From assembly GCA_003255025.1 (NCBI GenBank), contig QANY01008225.1:62001-126000 (forward strand): a stretch of 64,000 nt of DNA, written 5' to 3'. The stretch comes from Datisca glomerata (lineage: Eukaryota > Streptophyta > Magnoliopsida > Cucurbitales > Datiscaceae). Below are positions 49,189 to 62,734 of the stretch, in pieces; positions within the stretch are counted from its first letter, which is position 1; each line of letters opens with the position of its first letter. The notes beneath the pieces were generated by a model. That model searched no databases. It was not told the origin of the DNA and saw only the letters and a list, made by a program, of their open reading frames with translations. The position numbers and the translations under genes were made by a program.

Positions 49189-49803
49189 TGTTGAAAAAAG
49201 GGATCCCTTTAGCTCAAGTAAAAAGGCAAAAATAAGCTAATAACACCGTAAGTTGAACGACAACGTTTAGAGTCTATTGGGATACAACAGACTCGTGCTA
49301 TGTTGCTGAAACTGATTCATGGAAGCTTAACTACTTAAGCTTCATGAAGAGCCAAAATGCGTACGTGAAATTGATCAACAATTCTCTGCGTACTGGCATC
49401 AAGATTCTTCCACGAACTCTCAAGGAAGGGACTGAGAGAGGTTCCCTAGAACGCTGGCTAGTTTGAAGGTGGATCTCGAGTATCTGTGCTAAGTATACCT
49501 GAGTATGGAAGGATGAGTTTCTGTGTTAATATGTTTTTGCCGTGTAATGTTGTGTATTTCTTGTAATTCATTCCGAAATAGTGCAAAGGGTTCTTGGTTG
49601 AGAACTCAACTGGATGTAGGCTTATCTTAACCGAACCAGTATAACTCGTGTGTCATCATCTTCCTTTCTCTTCTCCTTACTTTTTTCTGGTTTTTGCTGC
49701 AATTTTATTATGCTTTGATTTATTGATTCTTGGGAGCTCCTCTCAATAAGGATTGAGTGTGTGAGAGTGTTTTGAGTTGGGTTAGGCTCTTCTCATCCTA
49801 ACA
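49189..49803 (+). mobile_element. 3' LTR and purine tract of another copia element
   Basis: A purine tract (atcaaggtggagta) directly precedes a 615-base segment from tgttgaaaaaag to catcctaaca. It contains ggatgtaggcttatc and aaccgaaccagtataac, typical of the R-U5 part of plant copia LTRs. Internal sequence before 49189 is short and non-coding. No 5' LTR was seen. Confidence 0.6.
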
Positions 49804-50269
49804 TCTTTCTTTTAAAACCAGCATTTTGTAGGAAAGGAGAGCTAAGAAACTAAATAAGCTAGCAAAAATGGAGCTTGATGAAAGCAGGGGGACTTTTCAA
49901 TAAACTTAATTAAGAGTTCGGTCTCAATATCTCCGCAGAAAAAAAAAGTTGTTCTACACAACCCAATTCATATTCAATATTCTGCAGAGATAAACCTCTA
50001 AGCAATGTCCTTAGAGCTTCCAATGCAGTATTGTGGCCACATCCTTTACCTAACAAAGAAAAATATTTTCTAAGTGAAAACAAGAAATAAGTAAAAAAAA
50101 CCTTCATTGTTATTTAAATAGGAGTCAGAACAGATCTCCTAATTCTCATATAATTATAAATTAATTAAGGAAGATTATTACAAATTACATCATTAGGAAG
50201 AATAGAGAGATAGAGTGAGAATGAAGAAGTGTCACTGATGGATGATATGGTGAAGAAATGATTTGATGT
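49804..50269. other. 3' flank of carbonic anhydrase
   Basis: Should include the 3' UTR on the minus strand. A minus-strand open segment at 49910-50055 preceded by an acceptor-like ttgttag encodes GCGHNTALEALRTLL and similar residues. I could not assign it, and it is not needed for the carbonic anhydrase protein. Confidence 0.35.
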
Positions 50270-53200
50270 TCATACAGAGAAATTGGGAGAGATCCCAAAA
50301 TCAAGACTCCAGAGCTCAAATGTGCCTTTAACAAAGTCATAGTGAGCACCCAACAGTCCTAATGTTTTATTCACCAAACCATCTCTCACAAATGGATATG
50401 TCAACAGGTTCCCCAGTGACACATTCACAGCTTCCTGCGAAAAAAATATATCACAAAACCCAATTCCTTTATCGAATCCTTCCTGTGTGAGAAAATAAAA
50501 AGAAAATAGGAAAGAAAATGAAGAAATTTCGGTAACCTTTTCACAATGTTGGCACAGTTCATCAAAAGGTGCATCTTTATGCTGTGATTTGACCTTAGCC
50601 TTTGCAGGTAAACCGATTCTGACCCAGTCTTCTATGAAATCACTGCATATCGTATCATATAATTCTATAAAATTAGAGTAAAGTTTGGTTGAGAAAGTGA
50701 ATGATTGGAAGGGATATATGAAGAAAAAAAATGCTTACGTAGAGTTTGGTCCATTATCAGAGAAGGAAAGAAGCCCCTTAATCCCTCCACAAGCACTGTG
50801 CCCAATTACCACTATGTATGACACCTAAAGTTGAGTAAATAAATTATTTACTATAACATGCATAAACACTTAATTCAGCTGTTATAATGACACAAGAAAA
50901 AACTTTTTTCTTTAATTGGTCAAATTTGGTAAATATAGTATAAAATAATTAAACCCAAGAAATTCGAAGGGCGAAATTTAGAATGGTTTTAATTAATATA
51001 CTAATTAAAAGAATGGATGATTACCTTAAGATGCAAAACTGCATACTCAATGGCAGCACCTGGTCCTGTGTACTTAACCTGTTGAAGTGAAGCAAAGTAA
51101 TGTCAAAATTATATTGATATAGTAAGCGTATTTAAGGGGAGGAAAAGGGTATTGGGAAAACCTGATCATATGGAGGAACCAAGTTGGCAACATTTCTAAC
51201 AACAAAAGCCTCTCCTGGCTGGTAATCCAGCACATGTGATGGGCAGACCCTGGAGTCTGAGCAAGCAAACACCATAAACTGCAAACAAACAAACAAACAT
51301 GAATATTTCACCCCCATTATTTATTATTTAATATAATTACTGGTCATAGTTGCTCTTTTTTCTCACAAATTTTATGGAAAGTGAGAGATACTATGACTCG
51401 AACTCATAATCTCGTGGAGTGCTGTTTCAACTTATCTTATCATGTTAGTAATTATTTTAAAAATAGTAATTTTTGTATTACCACTTTAGAACCAAGTGTA
51501 GCCTAGAGAGTTTTACACCATAAACTCAAAAAAAAGAATCTCATTAACTCAATCATACCTTGGGGCTTTGGCCTTTGGCAAGTTCACCATATAAAGCTGG
51601 GTTGGTGCTGCAATTTACAGATAGAATAACTAATTAAAATAGAGGAATTAACATAATAATCATTAGAAGAAAAAAAGAAGAGAGAGAAGAAGAAGAAGAA
51701 GACTGACTCATATTTCTCTTTCTTGAATTTAATAAAGCCACTCTTGATTCTCTCAACAGGATCAAAGGGAGGGCTCTGGCTATCAGTTGTTTGCAATTGG
51801 GCTGTTATCTGCTCCACCTTTGATGCTGCCACTGTTTTCAGCTCTTCCTTTTCACTTTAACCCCCCAAAAAAACAACAGCATTTACTCCGTTAATCTCCT
51901 TCCTTATAATTACTTGTAACATTTTACCAAGTGTGAGAGAGAGAGATTACTTGAGGAGTTTCTGGAGAGCTTCAATTGCCGCTTCATATGAGTCCTTTCC
52001 CATGTCTTCTCTCTGCACAATTCTCCACGTAATGATTTACTATTATAATTTTTATAATAAAATATTCATACCTGAGGAAGAGGAAGAATTAAATCTATCT
52101 GGTCTTTGTGCGATAAAAATGCATCTCAGATTGACCTCTAAATGTCTCAAATTTTCTATATACATATATAAATATAATTCGCCAAATGGTGTTTGTTTCC
52201 CGAGAAAAAGGAAATTTGAGAAAATCAGTTTTCTTCATAATATAGGAGCTGCACAAATGGCTAAAATTGTACCACACACTTCATGATCATCAGTTTCGTT
52301 TTCAGAAATAGAGACAACTAGCAACTTCTTAGGATTAAAAAAATATCCACGTGTTAATGACAAACCAGTGACTTCGTGCCACGTCATAAGGGTGGGTGAC
52401 CTAGTAGCGTGACTCACGTGACAATTCCACGTTCCAAAAGAAAATAGCCAAAACTAACTAACATGTTAGGTTATTTTCGAGCAATGAACCCACTTATCAC
52501 TTGATACCACAACATGCATTCTATTAAAAGTTTCAGGTTTTGTGTTTGTTAAAAAAACACTTTTAACGTATTAAAAATACACTTATATAGACAAATATTA
52601 TGTTTTGAAACACATTTTAATACTATCTGATTTCAATCTATTATCAATTGGTATTATATGAAATGACCCAACATACAATACATATACAAATACCATCAGA
52701 TCCTCACTCACAATCTTAACATTTCTTAACACTCCCTCACACGCAGCTTACCATGAGTTGGGCAGGTACAGACGGAGACAGACTTAGACCCGACCTGAGA
52801 TAGGACATAACTAAACTCTGATAACACGTCAGATTTTTTATAATCTAAAACTAATTGGTGTTAGGTGGAGTGACCAACATGTATATAAACACAATCAGAT
52901 CCTCACCCACAGTCGATGTAGGATAACATCCCTTAACAATTTACTTTCTTCTACATACACATGAATATGGTACAAACTATATATATATATATTCAAATGC
53001 TTTGTAGGAAGATGTATGAGAGGAATAATTATGATCTAATTACATAGTGTGCCATGACCAAAAAAATAGATAATGTCATTGTAATGTATGAAAACGCTTC
53101 AGTTCATAAACACCTCCGTCCCTCCGAAACACACCCTAAAGAGGTTATTGTGAAAAGTAGCATGTTCAAATGAGATTTAAAATGAAAAGCAAATCACTTT

Positions 53201-53565
53201 GAAATTCAATTTATTGTGCTTTGTTCTTGAATGTCTTGTAAAATGTATTTAAGAAAAAAAACCATTGTTTTTTCAATTGATGTTCGTTTTCATTAAAAGT
53301 GCCAGATATCAAACTCAAACTAATGTATGGATAGAAATAGAAAGAGAAATTAGAAGAAGAAATATACCAAAATGGGGGTAATAATAGGAGAAGGTGCAGC
53401 GAAAACAGGCTTGTTTTGAATAAGATTAGGAGAGGAATTAGGAGAAGAAGGAGAAGAGGAAAGCCTTGAGAAAACACAAGGACGTAATGTGGCTTTTGTG
53501 AGGGAAGATTTAGAGGGTGAGACGACAGAGGTTAAGCACCAGCTATTGATTGAAGCCGTCGACAT
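50270..53565 (-). CDS. BCA: Beta carbonic anhydrase, chloroplastic
   Basis: Zinc enzyme interconverting CO2 and bicarbonate in the chloroplast stroma. Nine exons on the minus strand: 53368-53565, 51951-52012, 51708-51854, 51559-51607, 51162-51278, 51025-51078, 50739-50824, 50537-50642 and 50270-50434. They sum to 984 nt in consistent phase, giving 327 residues, the normal length for plant plastid forms. Residues 1 to about 100 are a Ser/Thr-rich transit peptide ([11 protein letters not shown]) plus linker. The catalytic core has the zinc ligands Cys158, His218 and Cys221 in ACSDSR and GHSACGG, and the Asp160-Arg162 dyad. The C-terminus (FGISPNFSV) is complete. Exon 2 contains an in-frame Met (MGKDSYE, codon at 52001-52003) that could start a shorter cytosolic form. 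The gene appears functional. Confidence 0.96.
52040..52440 (-). promoter_or_regulatory. Possible internal promoter in carbonic anhydrase intron 1
   Basis: In minus-strand order the intron has a cluster of ACGT elements: a G-box CACGTG at 52415-52420, a CACGTCAT-type site near 52379-52386 and a second CACGTG at 52348-52353. A TATA-like stretch (tttatatatgtatatag, about 52150-52170) follows, and then a pyrimidine-rich segment ending in a donor-like cag|gtatga (exon side 52072). Such a first exon would splice to exon 2, whose Met at 52003 is in frame. Arrangement seen; use as a promoter inferred. Confidence 0.35.
52700..52960. repeat. Repeat remnant in carbonic anhydrase intron 1
   Basis: The motif atcagatcctcac-cacag occurs near 52698 and 52893, each followed by a taacat-cttaaca block. 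This suggests an old duplicated or transposon-derived insertion within the intron. No gene content. Confidence 0.35.
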
Positions 53566-56500
53566 TGTGCCACAATGCCTTAGCCTTTGTTTGCTTTATA
53601 ATAATCCTCTTCTTCCCAATTTAACTTTACCCTCAATATTTCTTCTTAATTCTCACCACCCGTTGGATAATGAAAGCGAAAGCAAAATGAATTTCAGCTT
53701 CTTCCCTTTTAGATTAGATTTGAATGTTTGAGACGAGTTTGTCTCCACCTCTTACCTTCCCTTTTCTTTTGGAATGATCTTTTTAACGTAAATAGTGCTC
53801 GGAGATAGCACATGTATATACGTCGTTCGTTTTGTATTCGACGATCTCGATTTTACTGTGCTTTACTTATACAGTACATTTATAATACAAATACTATTTT
53901 ACTAGTATGGCAAAACTTAATTATATATGTACTTTGAAGTTGCAAAATTTTTTAGTTATCTTCTAATATATGATACAAAATAATGAAAGATACGTAAATA
54001 AAATGATATAGAAGAATCCATAATTTTTCAAATTACACCAACTGCATGCGAATGACCAAAAAAACGACCATAATCAACCAACCTTTTATTGTACTTTTTA
54101 AGAAAATATTTTGCTTCAACGATAAACTCTAGTGTATATTGATGTAAAGTTTAATTTGTAGGTAGAATTAAGATGTTGTATTTGTAAGATTGGTAACATT
54201 GTTGCCTGTTGGGACAATCTCACAAGGGCTTTCTTTGGGGACCCTTGATTTTGAAGCTTGGTTAATATAAATGTTCCTACTTCCTAGTACCCACTTTTGC
54301 ACAAGCTGAGTTATATATCATTCCTAATATGTTTGTAGTGTAATGGAAAATAAAAGGAAAAACCAACTTTTTTTCACTCAAACTGTAAAAATGGTCAAGT
54401 TTTTTTTATTTGCAAACATATCTGAAAATAATTGAAATAAATAATTTATCATCAAAATTACACAGACGTGAATGTATTATTTACTGCATTTCGGTCATTT
54501 TTGCAGTTTGAGTTAGAAAAATTGACATTTATGAAATTCTCCCACCATATGTATTATGTATAATGATTTAGAATTCAGTTAAATTCATGACATCTAGTTA
54601 CATTCACTTGTCTCTATTTCTCTCTTACATTTAGTCTGAGAGAATTTTCAGTTCTACTCTACATCATTTGATGTCACGTGTGCATATTTTTTTTAAATTT
54701 CAAAGAATCTCCTCATTTTCTCTTTTCCTAAAATATAAAATAAAATATGTACTTTAAGGAACTGGAAATTTTCACTCTACTTCTTTGGTTAATTTGTTGT
54801 TTCCTTTTCTTTTAGAACATAAACCATAAGAATATTTTTTTTCCTGCATGCGTAAATGACAAATGCAAAAGAGGTTCAAAATCTAAAGTAAAATTGTGTG
54901 TAACAAAAAAGAAAAAGAAAATTAATGACCAGAAACTGAAGCTAAGGGATTGCAAGATTAAAGATCACCACAAAAGAACACTTTTTTTTGGTAATATGAT
55001 CTATCATATGGCGAGAGGAATTGAGTGGCTCACATGACAAAAAAAGATAGGGTCTTATCCTCAAGACTTGGCTCTAGCTAGTGAGTTTCAACCCCAATAT
55101 TGATTCCTCACATTTTGTGGTATAAATTTTTGCTGTAAATTTTGAAATGTGGCGACTTTGGCTTTGTTGGATAATCTTATCCTTCCAAGAAAACATCTTA
55201 TAATAAATTTTCAAAAATTTTCTTAACAAATTCATTAAAAGAGTTTTCTATATCTATAATATATTAAACGCGGGAAAGATGTGAGAATCATTTTTTAATA
55301 TTTTTATCCACTTATTATTGAAATATCACCTAAAACAATCATTTAATTTACATGTGTCATTTAATAATTGATTATTTTTACCACTATAATAAATTGATCA
55401 AAGTGGACACTAACTTTTTAAATTCATTAACCTACTTAATGAATTTAAAAAAAGTAATTAATAAATAATTTTTAATTTGATAATGATGGAATAAATTTTA
55501 GCAAACTATTTAATAAGTTTTAGGAAACACTACATGTTTGTACTAATTTTTTATAATATAAAGTGAATTATCTCTATAAAATATAAATAATATGTTTTAA
55601 AATGTAGTTTAATTCTGACACATTTTTAGAAACCTTAGTTATACTATATATTTATATGTTAGTATAATTAGTATGCCATATAAATATAAGTTCACAAAGT
55701 TTACAATAAAAATTATATTTATAATACAAACGAAAAATATAAAGATCAAGTTTAAACTAAAATATGAAATGGATAATTTAATTCTCAAGACATCATTTTT
55801 TTCTATTAAATTTAGAGAACATATTTTCGCTATTTTCTCGTAGGTTTTTCTTGAAAACATGCATGATGTTTTACAACTTAGTTGAAAAATAATATATCAA
55901 TAAATAAAAATTATAATAATATAAAATTCACTTGATTGTAGCCTCATAAATTGAAAACAATTTGATGCTAAATACATTTATTTTTAATTTAATAAGCAAA
56001 ACATTACTATAAGTAATAATTTTAGCTAAAAATATATAGATTGAATTTTAAATGCATCGCACGTGTGTAGTGACTAGTGTTTTAAAAGATTGACAAAAAA
56101 ATGCATCCTTAGAGCTTAGATTACCATCACAAATAAGAATTTGAATTTTATTTGGTTTCTTTCCCTCTCTTTTTTTAATTGTTTTGTTATCAAAAGAAGC
56201 ATATTTAACTTATTTCATTCATGTGTAGTTTTTTTACGTGATCTTGGAAAACTACCTATGATTTCTTTTCATAAAACCGGTTCTGATCTGCCAATATATC
56301 ATGAATTCCCGAACTTGAATTTTTCAATACCATTACTATGTTTTGTATTGTAATTTTGTAAGCATAACCAAATGGCTCTGTATTCTTAATTGTTGTATTT
56401 TATTGGTTTATGTTTTTGAAATTAATGAATGACTCAGAAACACATTTATCAAACAAGTACTCTAATATTGCGGTTTTTTAAAATTTTCTTAAAACGAGTT

Positions 56501-58166
56501 TTCAGAACGTTTATACGAAAAATTATATCAAACACTACTACTATATATACGTAAATGTTTTTCTTGTTGACTTACAAAAATCACACGTTTAATAGACCTT
56601 TAGTCATCTAAGTCCTAGCAGTCGTTGGTGGTGAATTTTAAGATTTAAAGATAAAAAAAATATTAATCAAACAAGTTGGGTTGGCTCAGTAGATAAGTTT
56701 TTACACTCATATACCATGACGTTATAGGTTTAATCATAGTATTTATTATTTCGTTAAAAAAATAATTAAACCTTAATGCTGTTGCTTCCCCTACTATATA
56801 TATATATATATATATTATTTTGTACCCTTTGGGCCAGCGTCTATGTGAAAGAAGGAATCACATTAGCTAAGCTTAATTGAAGATTAGAGAGATGAGATAA
56901 TGTAAGTAACTAGATAGAGAGAGAGAGTTTTGAGAATAATTAAATAGTAATACCTTCTTAATAAAGGAAGCACTAAAAGCAACATCCATTTTCCATGGCA
57001 CAGATGTTTCTTAGTCATTTGAATCATTCTCAAGTAATACACAAATGGAATTGAGGACTTTAGGGAGTGCTCACAGCTTGGATACTTTGTGTTTATTCAT
57101 TGTTTTATAAGCCTTTCCGCTTTCCAAATTGAATATTAGATGAACCAACGTTTTTGGCTAAGGGAAAGTATGTCATCATTTTTTTGACATTCTTTCGACA
57201 TTCTTTTGCTCGGAGCAATGAAGTGGGCCAAACAATGCTATCAAACAAAGAGAAAATGCTGCTACTTGCCTTAGAGCTGTCACACAGTGTGCACATATAT
57301 AATCATATGGTGTCACCCTTACAAGTACTTGTAGAGTGAGATTCTACAATGATCACGTCACGGACCAAAATTTAACTTGAATGTATCAATAAGTCATAGA
57401 TTAATTTATAAACGAAATTGCATTGATGAGTGATATAACACTGACATATGATACATAATTTTATCAAACTTAGTCTATGTTTTGATCGATGCAGAATTAA
57501 CTTTATTTTTATCACTCATAGTTCTTGGCCGTGTTGATTGATTTTTTTCCCTTTTTCCCCTTTTTGTAAGATACTAATACATGAATAGCTGATTCAAACT
57601 CACATCATAACATATGGATATGAGTACTGCAGACTACAAAATATTATTATTGTGCCTGTTATTTTCAGTCGTTTTTAGATTTGCCTTATGCAGACTCCTA
57701 AGCTGTTTGTATTTTTGTAAATTAGTATTTGACCTTCTGCAGAATTTAAACAACAAAAATCTTTTCGAATTCTCCAATGATTCACCCAGCGAGATCTCCA
57801 GTGGCTCGAATGATACTTGAGACACTGTGAGTAGCATTGAGAGATCTTGTAGATAGATCTTTTACAACTTGAAATCAGTGGATCTATTTAAAGCATCAAA
57901 TTCTATGGAAAATTCCAGCCTTATATGTAAAACTGATCCATATTTCAAGTTTTCAACAGCTAAACAAGAATACCCACAACTATCTCTGGTGCTTTTCCAT
58001 TTGTATAACTAATCGGAAAGATGAGTTTCAAAACAAAAAACTAATCAGAAAGATGTATTACACCGTAAACTAGGAAAATACAATGTATACCTCAACCAGA
58101 GTTTGTTTAAAATCGTGTAGCCATAATATTTTTGTAGTCTATAATCGAATGTTATGTAATGACCAA
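53566..58166. other. Intergenic DNA between carbonic anhydrase and LSF1
   Basis: The left part is the carbonic anhydrase promoter side. The rest is AT-rich DNA with an uninterrupted TA dinucleotide run at about 56795-56815 and no recognisable gene. The open frames here lack family resemblance. Confidence 0.4.
56795..56815. repeat. (TA)n microsatellite
   Basis: An uninterrupted TA run of about ten units. Confidence 0.85.
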
Positions 58167-61100
58167 CTACTTGGGAGCTAGTCTAATGGGACATACAGAG
58201 AATGCAACACAACGAGCAGCTTTTGCCAACATGAAACGTTCGGTTTCTGTCAATGGCCTCTCTATCACCTTTACAATATTGGCATCCTATGATAATCAGA
58301 CGAAATCATCATCAGAATGATTGTTTTCTTTTAGCCTCAGGTGCTTGAAGTTGAGATTAACTAGCTATTAACAGAAGACAAGTGGTAGGCATTTCAGAGG
58401 GGGAAAAGTGAGCTTACTTTCTTTTGCTGTTGAATGGAAGGCCTAACACTGGCGGTATCACCTATCACAATTATATTGTTAAGATTCCCTCTTTCATCCC
58501 TTTCAGCAGGTGAGCTTGTTGAATGTCTCCATTGCCCATTAGTAATGTACTTGTAGTAGTACCTAAAGGCCGCAAAAATTCAAACTATAAACTGGTGTTT
58601 TTGGACAATAATAACATTCAGTTAGTTGAGATTTACTTCTTTTTTACCTCTATCTAAAACCAAACAAAATTATTCAAAATTCAATTTGAAAAATACTTCG
58701 TGTTCCATATATGGTCCGACTAGATATTCAATATAGATGTGCATTCCAAGAGGAAGGCCAACATATCATATCTACTAAAGATTTGAATACTTCCAAATGA
58801 TGATTGCATTTTTTTTTTCTGTTGGATGCCAAGACAATCTCATATAATGAGAGCAGAGATGTGAAGAAATAATTTAAAACCACAAAACTTGAACCCACCA
58901 AAGTTTTGTCAAATGGAAGCTGAGTTAAATCAACTTATAATTTTAAGCATTTGGATACTTTGATGCTTACTTTCCTTGTGTAAGTCTCACTTCTACTTCA
59001 TATCTTGGTCCGCCCTTGTGTGTTGCCCTGATTGGTTCTTTCCAATTTCCAGTAAAATCTCCAACCAAATTCACGTCCTCCCCCTGCATTGGACACAAGT
59101 TGAGCTCCCAATCCAAAAAAATCCAGAGTTCTATAAATCAAACATATTGATTTGACCCCTGCATCTTTAAACTCTTAATAAAACAGTCATTGGGCACCAG
59201 AATACGAAGAAAGAGAAATTAACACGTCTTCGAATTCTAAGGTGAGCAGGAAAACATGAATATATTCAGAACTGAAATCCTCAATACCTCTTGTCCATGC
59301 CAAACAAAGGTCACAGCATGTGTCGCAGGGCCATCATGCCTTCCATTTTCCACCATAGCTATGAGATCCCATGTAGCCCAAGCAATTGCTGGTCTGAATT
59401 TGGGATTAATATTTTTAGTGTTGAAAGAAAATATAGATCAAGGAACGAGCTGAGAGATGGAAAGGAAAAGGAAAACTTTTCTCCAGAAAAATGCAGTATA
59501 ATATTCTGAAAAAGAATATATAGTTCGAAGAAATGAGCTGGTGGATATATTACTAAAGGACTTCTTACATGTATGCAACTTATCCAGATAAATTGTTGAC
59601 ACTGCTCCCACCCTTACAATCATCAATATAGCTATAGCATATATATTAAATATGATTAGGAAAAACTGAGTATTGACGCTTGACATCAAGTCTTTGGTCT
59701 ATTAAGCTGCCTATTTTTCCTGGTTGAAACTTTCAACTGCTCAGTTTTAAGTTTGCTTTTGAGTAATTCAAAATAACATAATTAGATTCAGCTTAGTAAA
59801 AAGGATCTCTAAATATTACAAAATATTGAAAGATATGAATATATGTAAGGAGTGAAAGAATTGAATAATTTAAGATGTGTGGAGACAACTAAAGCTATCT
59901 ATAAAAAATATATACATTTCAGCTGCTACAGCCAATCAAATGTCTAATTCAATAGAAGAAATGTTATGATATGTTGTGAGACAAGGATTGTGGCCATTAT
60001 ACTCGGACTTTTCACCGGTTCCTTTGGAATCCAAACAAGGAGAATGAATAACAGCAAAGAGTACCAGCAAGTGGCCAAACAAATTAGTAAATGATTTTAG
60101 TGTTATTGAAAGCACCTGTCAGGCTTGCATGAATGCAAACTGGTGACAAAATTATAGGCTGCGTGAAGGGAAGTATCAGTCATCCAGTGCAGGTACGCAA
60201 TCACGCAAGCTGGAGAGCGATCAAGACCAGTAGTGCAAGTGACAAAAACACGGTGGTTCTTTTTCAACAAGCGTAATAAGAGGCCCACAGAAAATGGTAG
60301 TTTCTTCCTCAATTCATAAGAATCTCCCTCCCTGAAATGAATATTCAAAGAAATAAACTACACCATTACCAACTACTAAGCTCTAGGTACTGATCACTCC
60401 AACTAAGAAATTTCCCTACAGTTTCAGTAGCATTCATTGTACAAAGATGTTACAGCCGGAAGTAGAACATGTACCAAAGGCTGAACTATTTATTAACAAA
60501 AACCATAAACCTAACAACTATCATATCCTTGTCCAGGAGTAAGTTGTAGTTCATTTTCCAAATAGCTAATGAGAATTCTTGATAGAATCTTAGAATTGGT
60601 AATCATTTAATGCAAGGGTTGGAAGAATTGTGAGTAGAAGCTAGCTTTAGAGGCATTCTTTTAGATATATCCTTTCAAGAATTAACACCAAAATTTGTTA
60701 AATTTACAAGTTTTGAAACTGAAGCACATGCACAATTATGAGACTCTAACACCAAGAACAAGACAGAGCCTAGAATATATTGTTTACCTTATAGGATAGT
60801 TGATCATGAGGATATCAGAAGTTTGGCATGACTCATTGATTAACTTGGAATTGATTCCCCAATTTTCTGCTTCAATTCCACTTTGAAAATTCAGTATCGC
60901 TGTGACTCCCTGTAGGAAAATTTCCATATCAGCAAGTTGCATACGGGATGAAAATAACAAAACCTAATGCAACAAAACTGGGTGTAAGTTTTCCATCAGA
61001 TAGATAATTGCTGCGTGCAGACATAAACAATAAGACCTGTGAAACTGATTTAGGCTACATGAATGGAAAGTGATGCATGTATCTGAAATGCGCCCAGAAA

Positions 61101-62734
61101 TGACTTAAAACAATAGTCTATCCCCTTATGACTCAAGCTGATGTTCTGTTAATTGGTAACGCTTGACAATATTCAAGAGGCTTAAGCAACAAACATTTCT
61201 TGAATAATGAACTACTAACAGAATACAATGTAGAAAAATGTCATTTCGGAAATAGGTCACTGACCACAACATGTGACAGAGTGTCCACATCGTCTTCAGT
61301 CTGTATACATGATCCGACATATATTTGCTCTGTAATCTATCAACATATAAAAATATCAGATAAATTAGGAATATAACAAAAGTATTATGATTGCGTATTT
61401 TTAAGTAAGTAAACAAGCAACTCTGCAGTCCAGAATTGTTATAGACGAATATCACACCTTGCTATAGCTCATACCAAGCATGTTATCATAATATAGCTCT
61501 CCCTTAGACCGATCTAGTGCCTTAATATATTCCTCAAGTGGGAAGCTCCCGTAAGCCCATTCTCCATCTCCAGAGTCCTCTTCAGAAAAGATAGTAATAA
61601 GTTGTTTCATTGGAAGGGTAAGAATATTCTTCTGCGTTTGTGATTTTAATCCATTTGGGTCATTCAAAATTTTCCAGCCTTGGGATGTTGAAAACTTTGA
61701 GGAAAACATAGCAAACCCAGATTTTCCACTACTTTCAGCAGATGTTTTCAAATTTGACGCCATTGTATCCTTATTCCAAGTAGCAATAGGGACTCGACCT
61801 CTGTTATACAAAAGATCAAGATCACTTAAAAGATGAAGCTGTTGAATAGGAAAAGGAGGGAACGGTCTCTCAAGAACAAGGCTAAACGATCCTGTTTTCT
61901 CCTTCAGCATCTTCCTGAAGAAACCAAAGACTGAAAAATAAAAACAAAGTAGAAGTGATGAACATAAAAATCTTCCGTTGTTTAATCGTCAGTAATTTCA
62001 AACCATTTTTAGTCTTTATCACTGTTTCGCATTACGATGAGCTACATATACTCCAAGAAGAATAAAGAAAGAAAAGAAAAGTGCATAGTGCATACTGCGT
62101 ATCACCAAAGTCCCTGATCTCTATGAGTTTACCGCCAGATGATTCGCTTGCCTTTTTCAAAGTGTCTCCCACCATTATTATCCTTGACTTCTCAGCATTA
62201 CCCTACATATAATTTGATCGAGTATCTAATTAAATTGGAATGTCGTGACACTCGGTAACAAAAACAATACATCAGATTCAATCAAAGTATATATCACATA
62301 AAATCCGTCTAGATATAAAGTTATATCCATTTATCAGACGTCACAGAAGCATAAAGGCATTCAATGGAACGAAACCGGAGGCTCCATAATCAAAATTCCA
62401 AACGTAGTGAAACAAGACTAAGATGACTTACTCCTTTCTTAAGAGCGTGAACAAAGAAATTTCCATCAACGGAGAGAGCGAACCGAATGCCAAGCGGTTT
62501 CTCAAGAGTAACCATATACTCGTTGAGATTCATCTTGAAAGTAGAAGGAGGGCCATTTGACATAGCGAAAACCCGAACAATTCCACCATTTAACTGAACC
62601 TTCACTCTTGGACTACATCTATTGCCGAAAAACAGATCTCTCCCCCAAAATGAGGACAAGCAGCAGGAGTTAAACAATGGCGACGATGGTGAGCGACTAA
62701 GATCTCTGCAACTATGTAATTGCAGAGCAGACAT
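58167..62734 (-). CDS. LSF1: Phosphoglucan phosphatase-like protein LSF1 (LIKE SEX FOUR1), chloroplastic
   Basis: Needed for normal night-time starch breakdown in chloroplasts of Arabidopsis, where it works as a starch-bound scaffold with beta-amylase. Ten exons, minus strand: 62432-62734, 62096-62202, 61458-61914, 61265-61336, 60788-60909, 60116-60331, 59288-59393, 58971-59083, 58418-58562 and 58167-58286. They total 1761 nt in phase, giving 586 residues (Arabidopsis about 591). Order: transit peptide (MSALQLHSCRD), PDZ-like domain (about 80-180), dual-specificity phosphatase domain (about 290-425) with CTTGLDRS (Cys386, Arg392), then a CBM48 glycogen-binding domain (VGDFTGNWKEP, about 450-535) and a conserved C-terminal tail. 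The residue before the Cys is Thr, not the usual His, as expected for an LSF1 thought to be catalytically inactive. The exon 4 donor has an alternative one codon earlier. Confidence 0.95.

Noticed and set aside
52095..52277. Minus-strand open frame inside carbonic anhydrase intron 1
   Set aside because: It ends in a stop before exon 2 and has no family resemblance; at most it is 5' UTR of an alternative transcript.
56141..57340. Several 60-70 codon open frames between carbonic anhydrase and LSF1
   Set aside because: They are AT-rich and hydrophobic by composition, with no splice context or recognisable motif.
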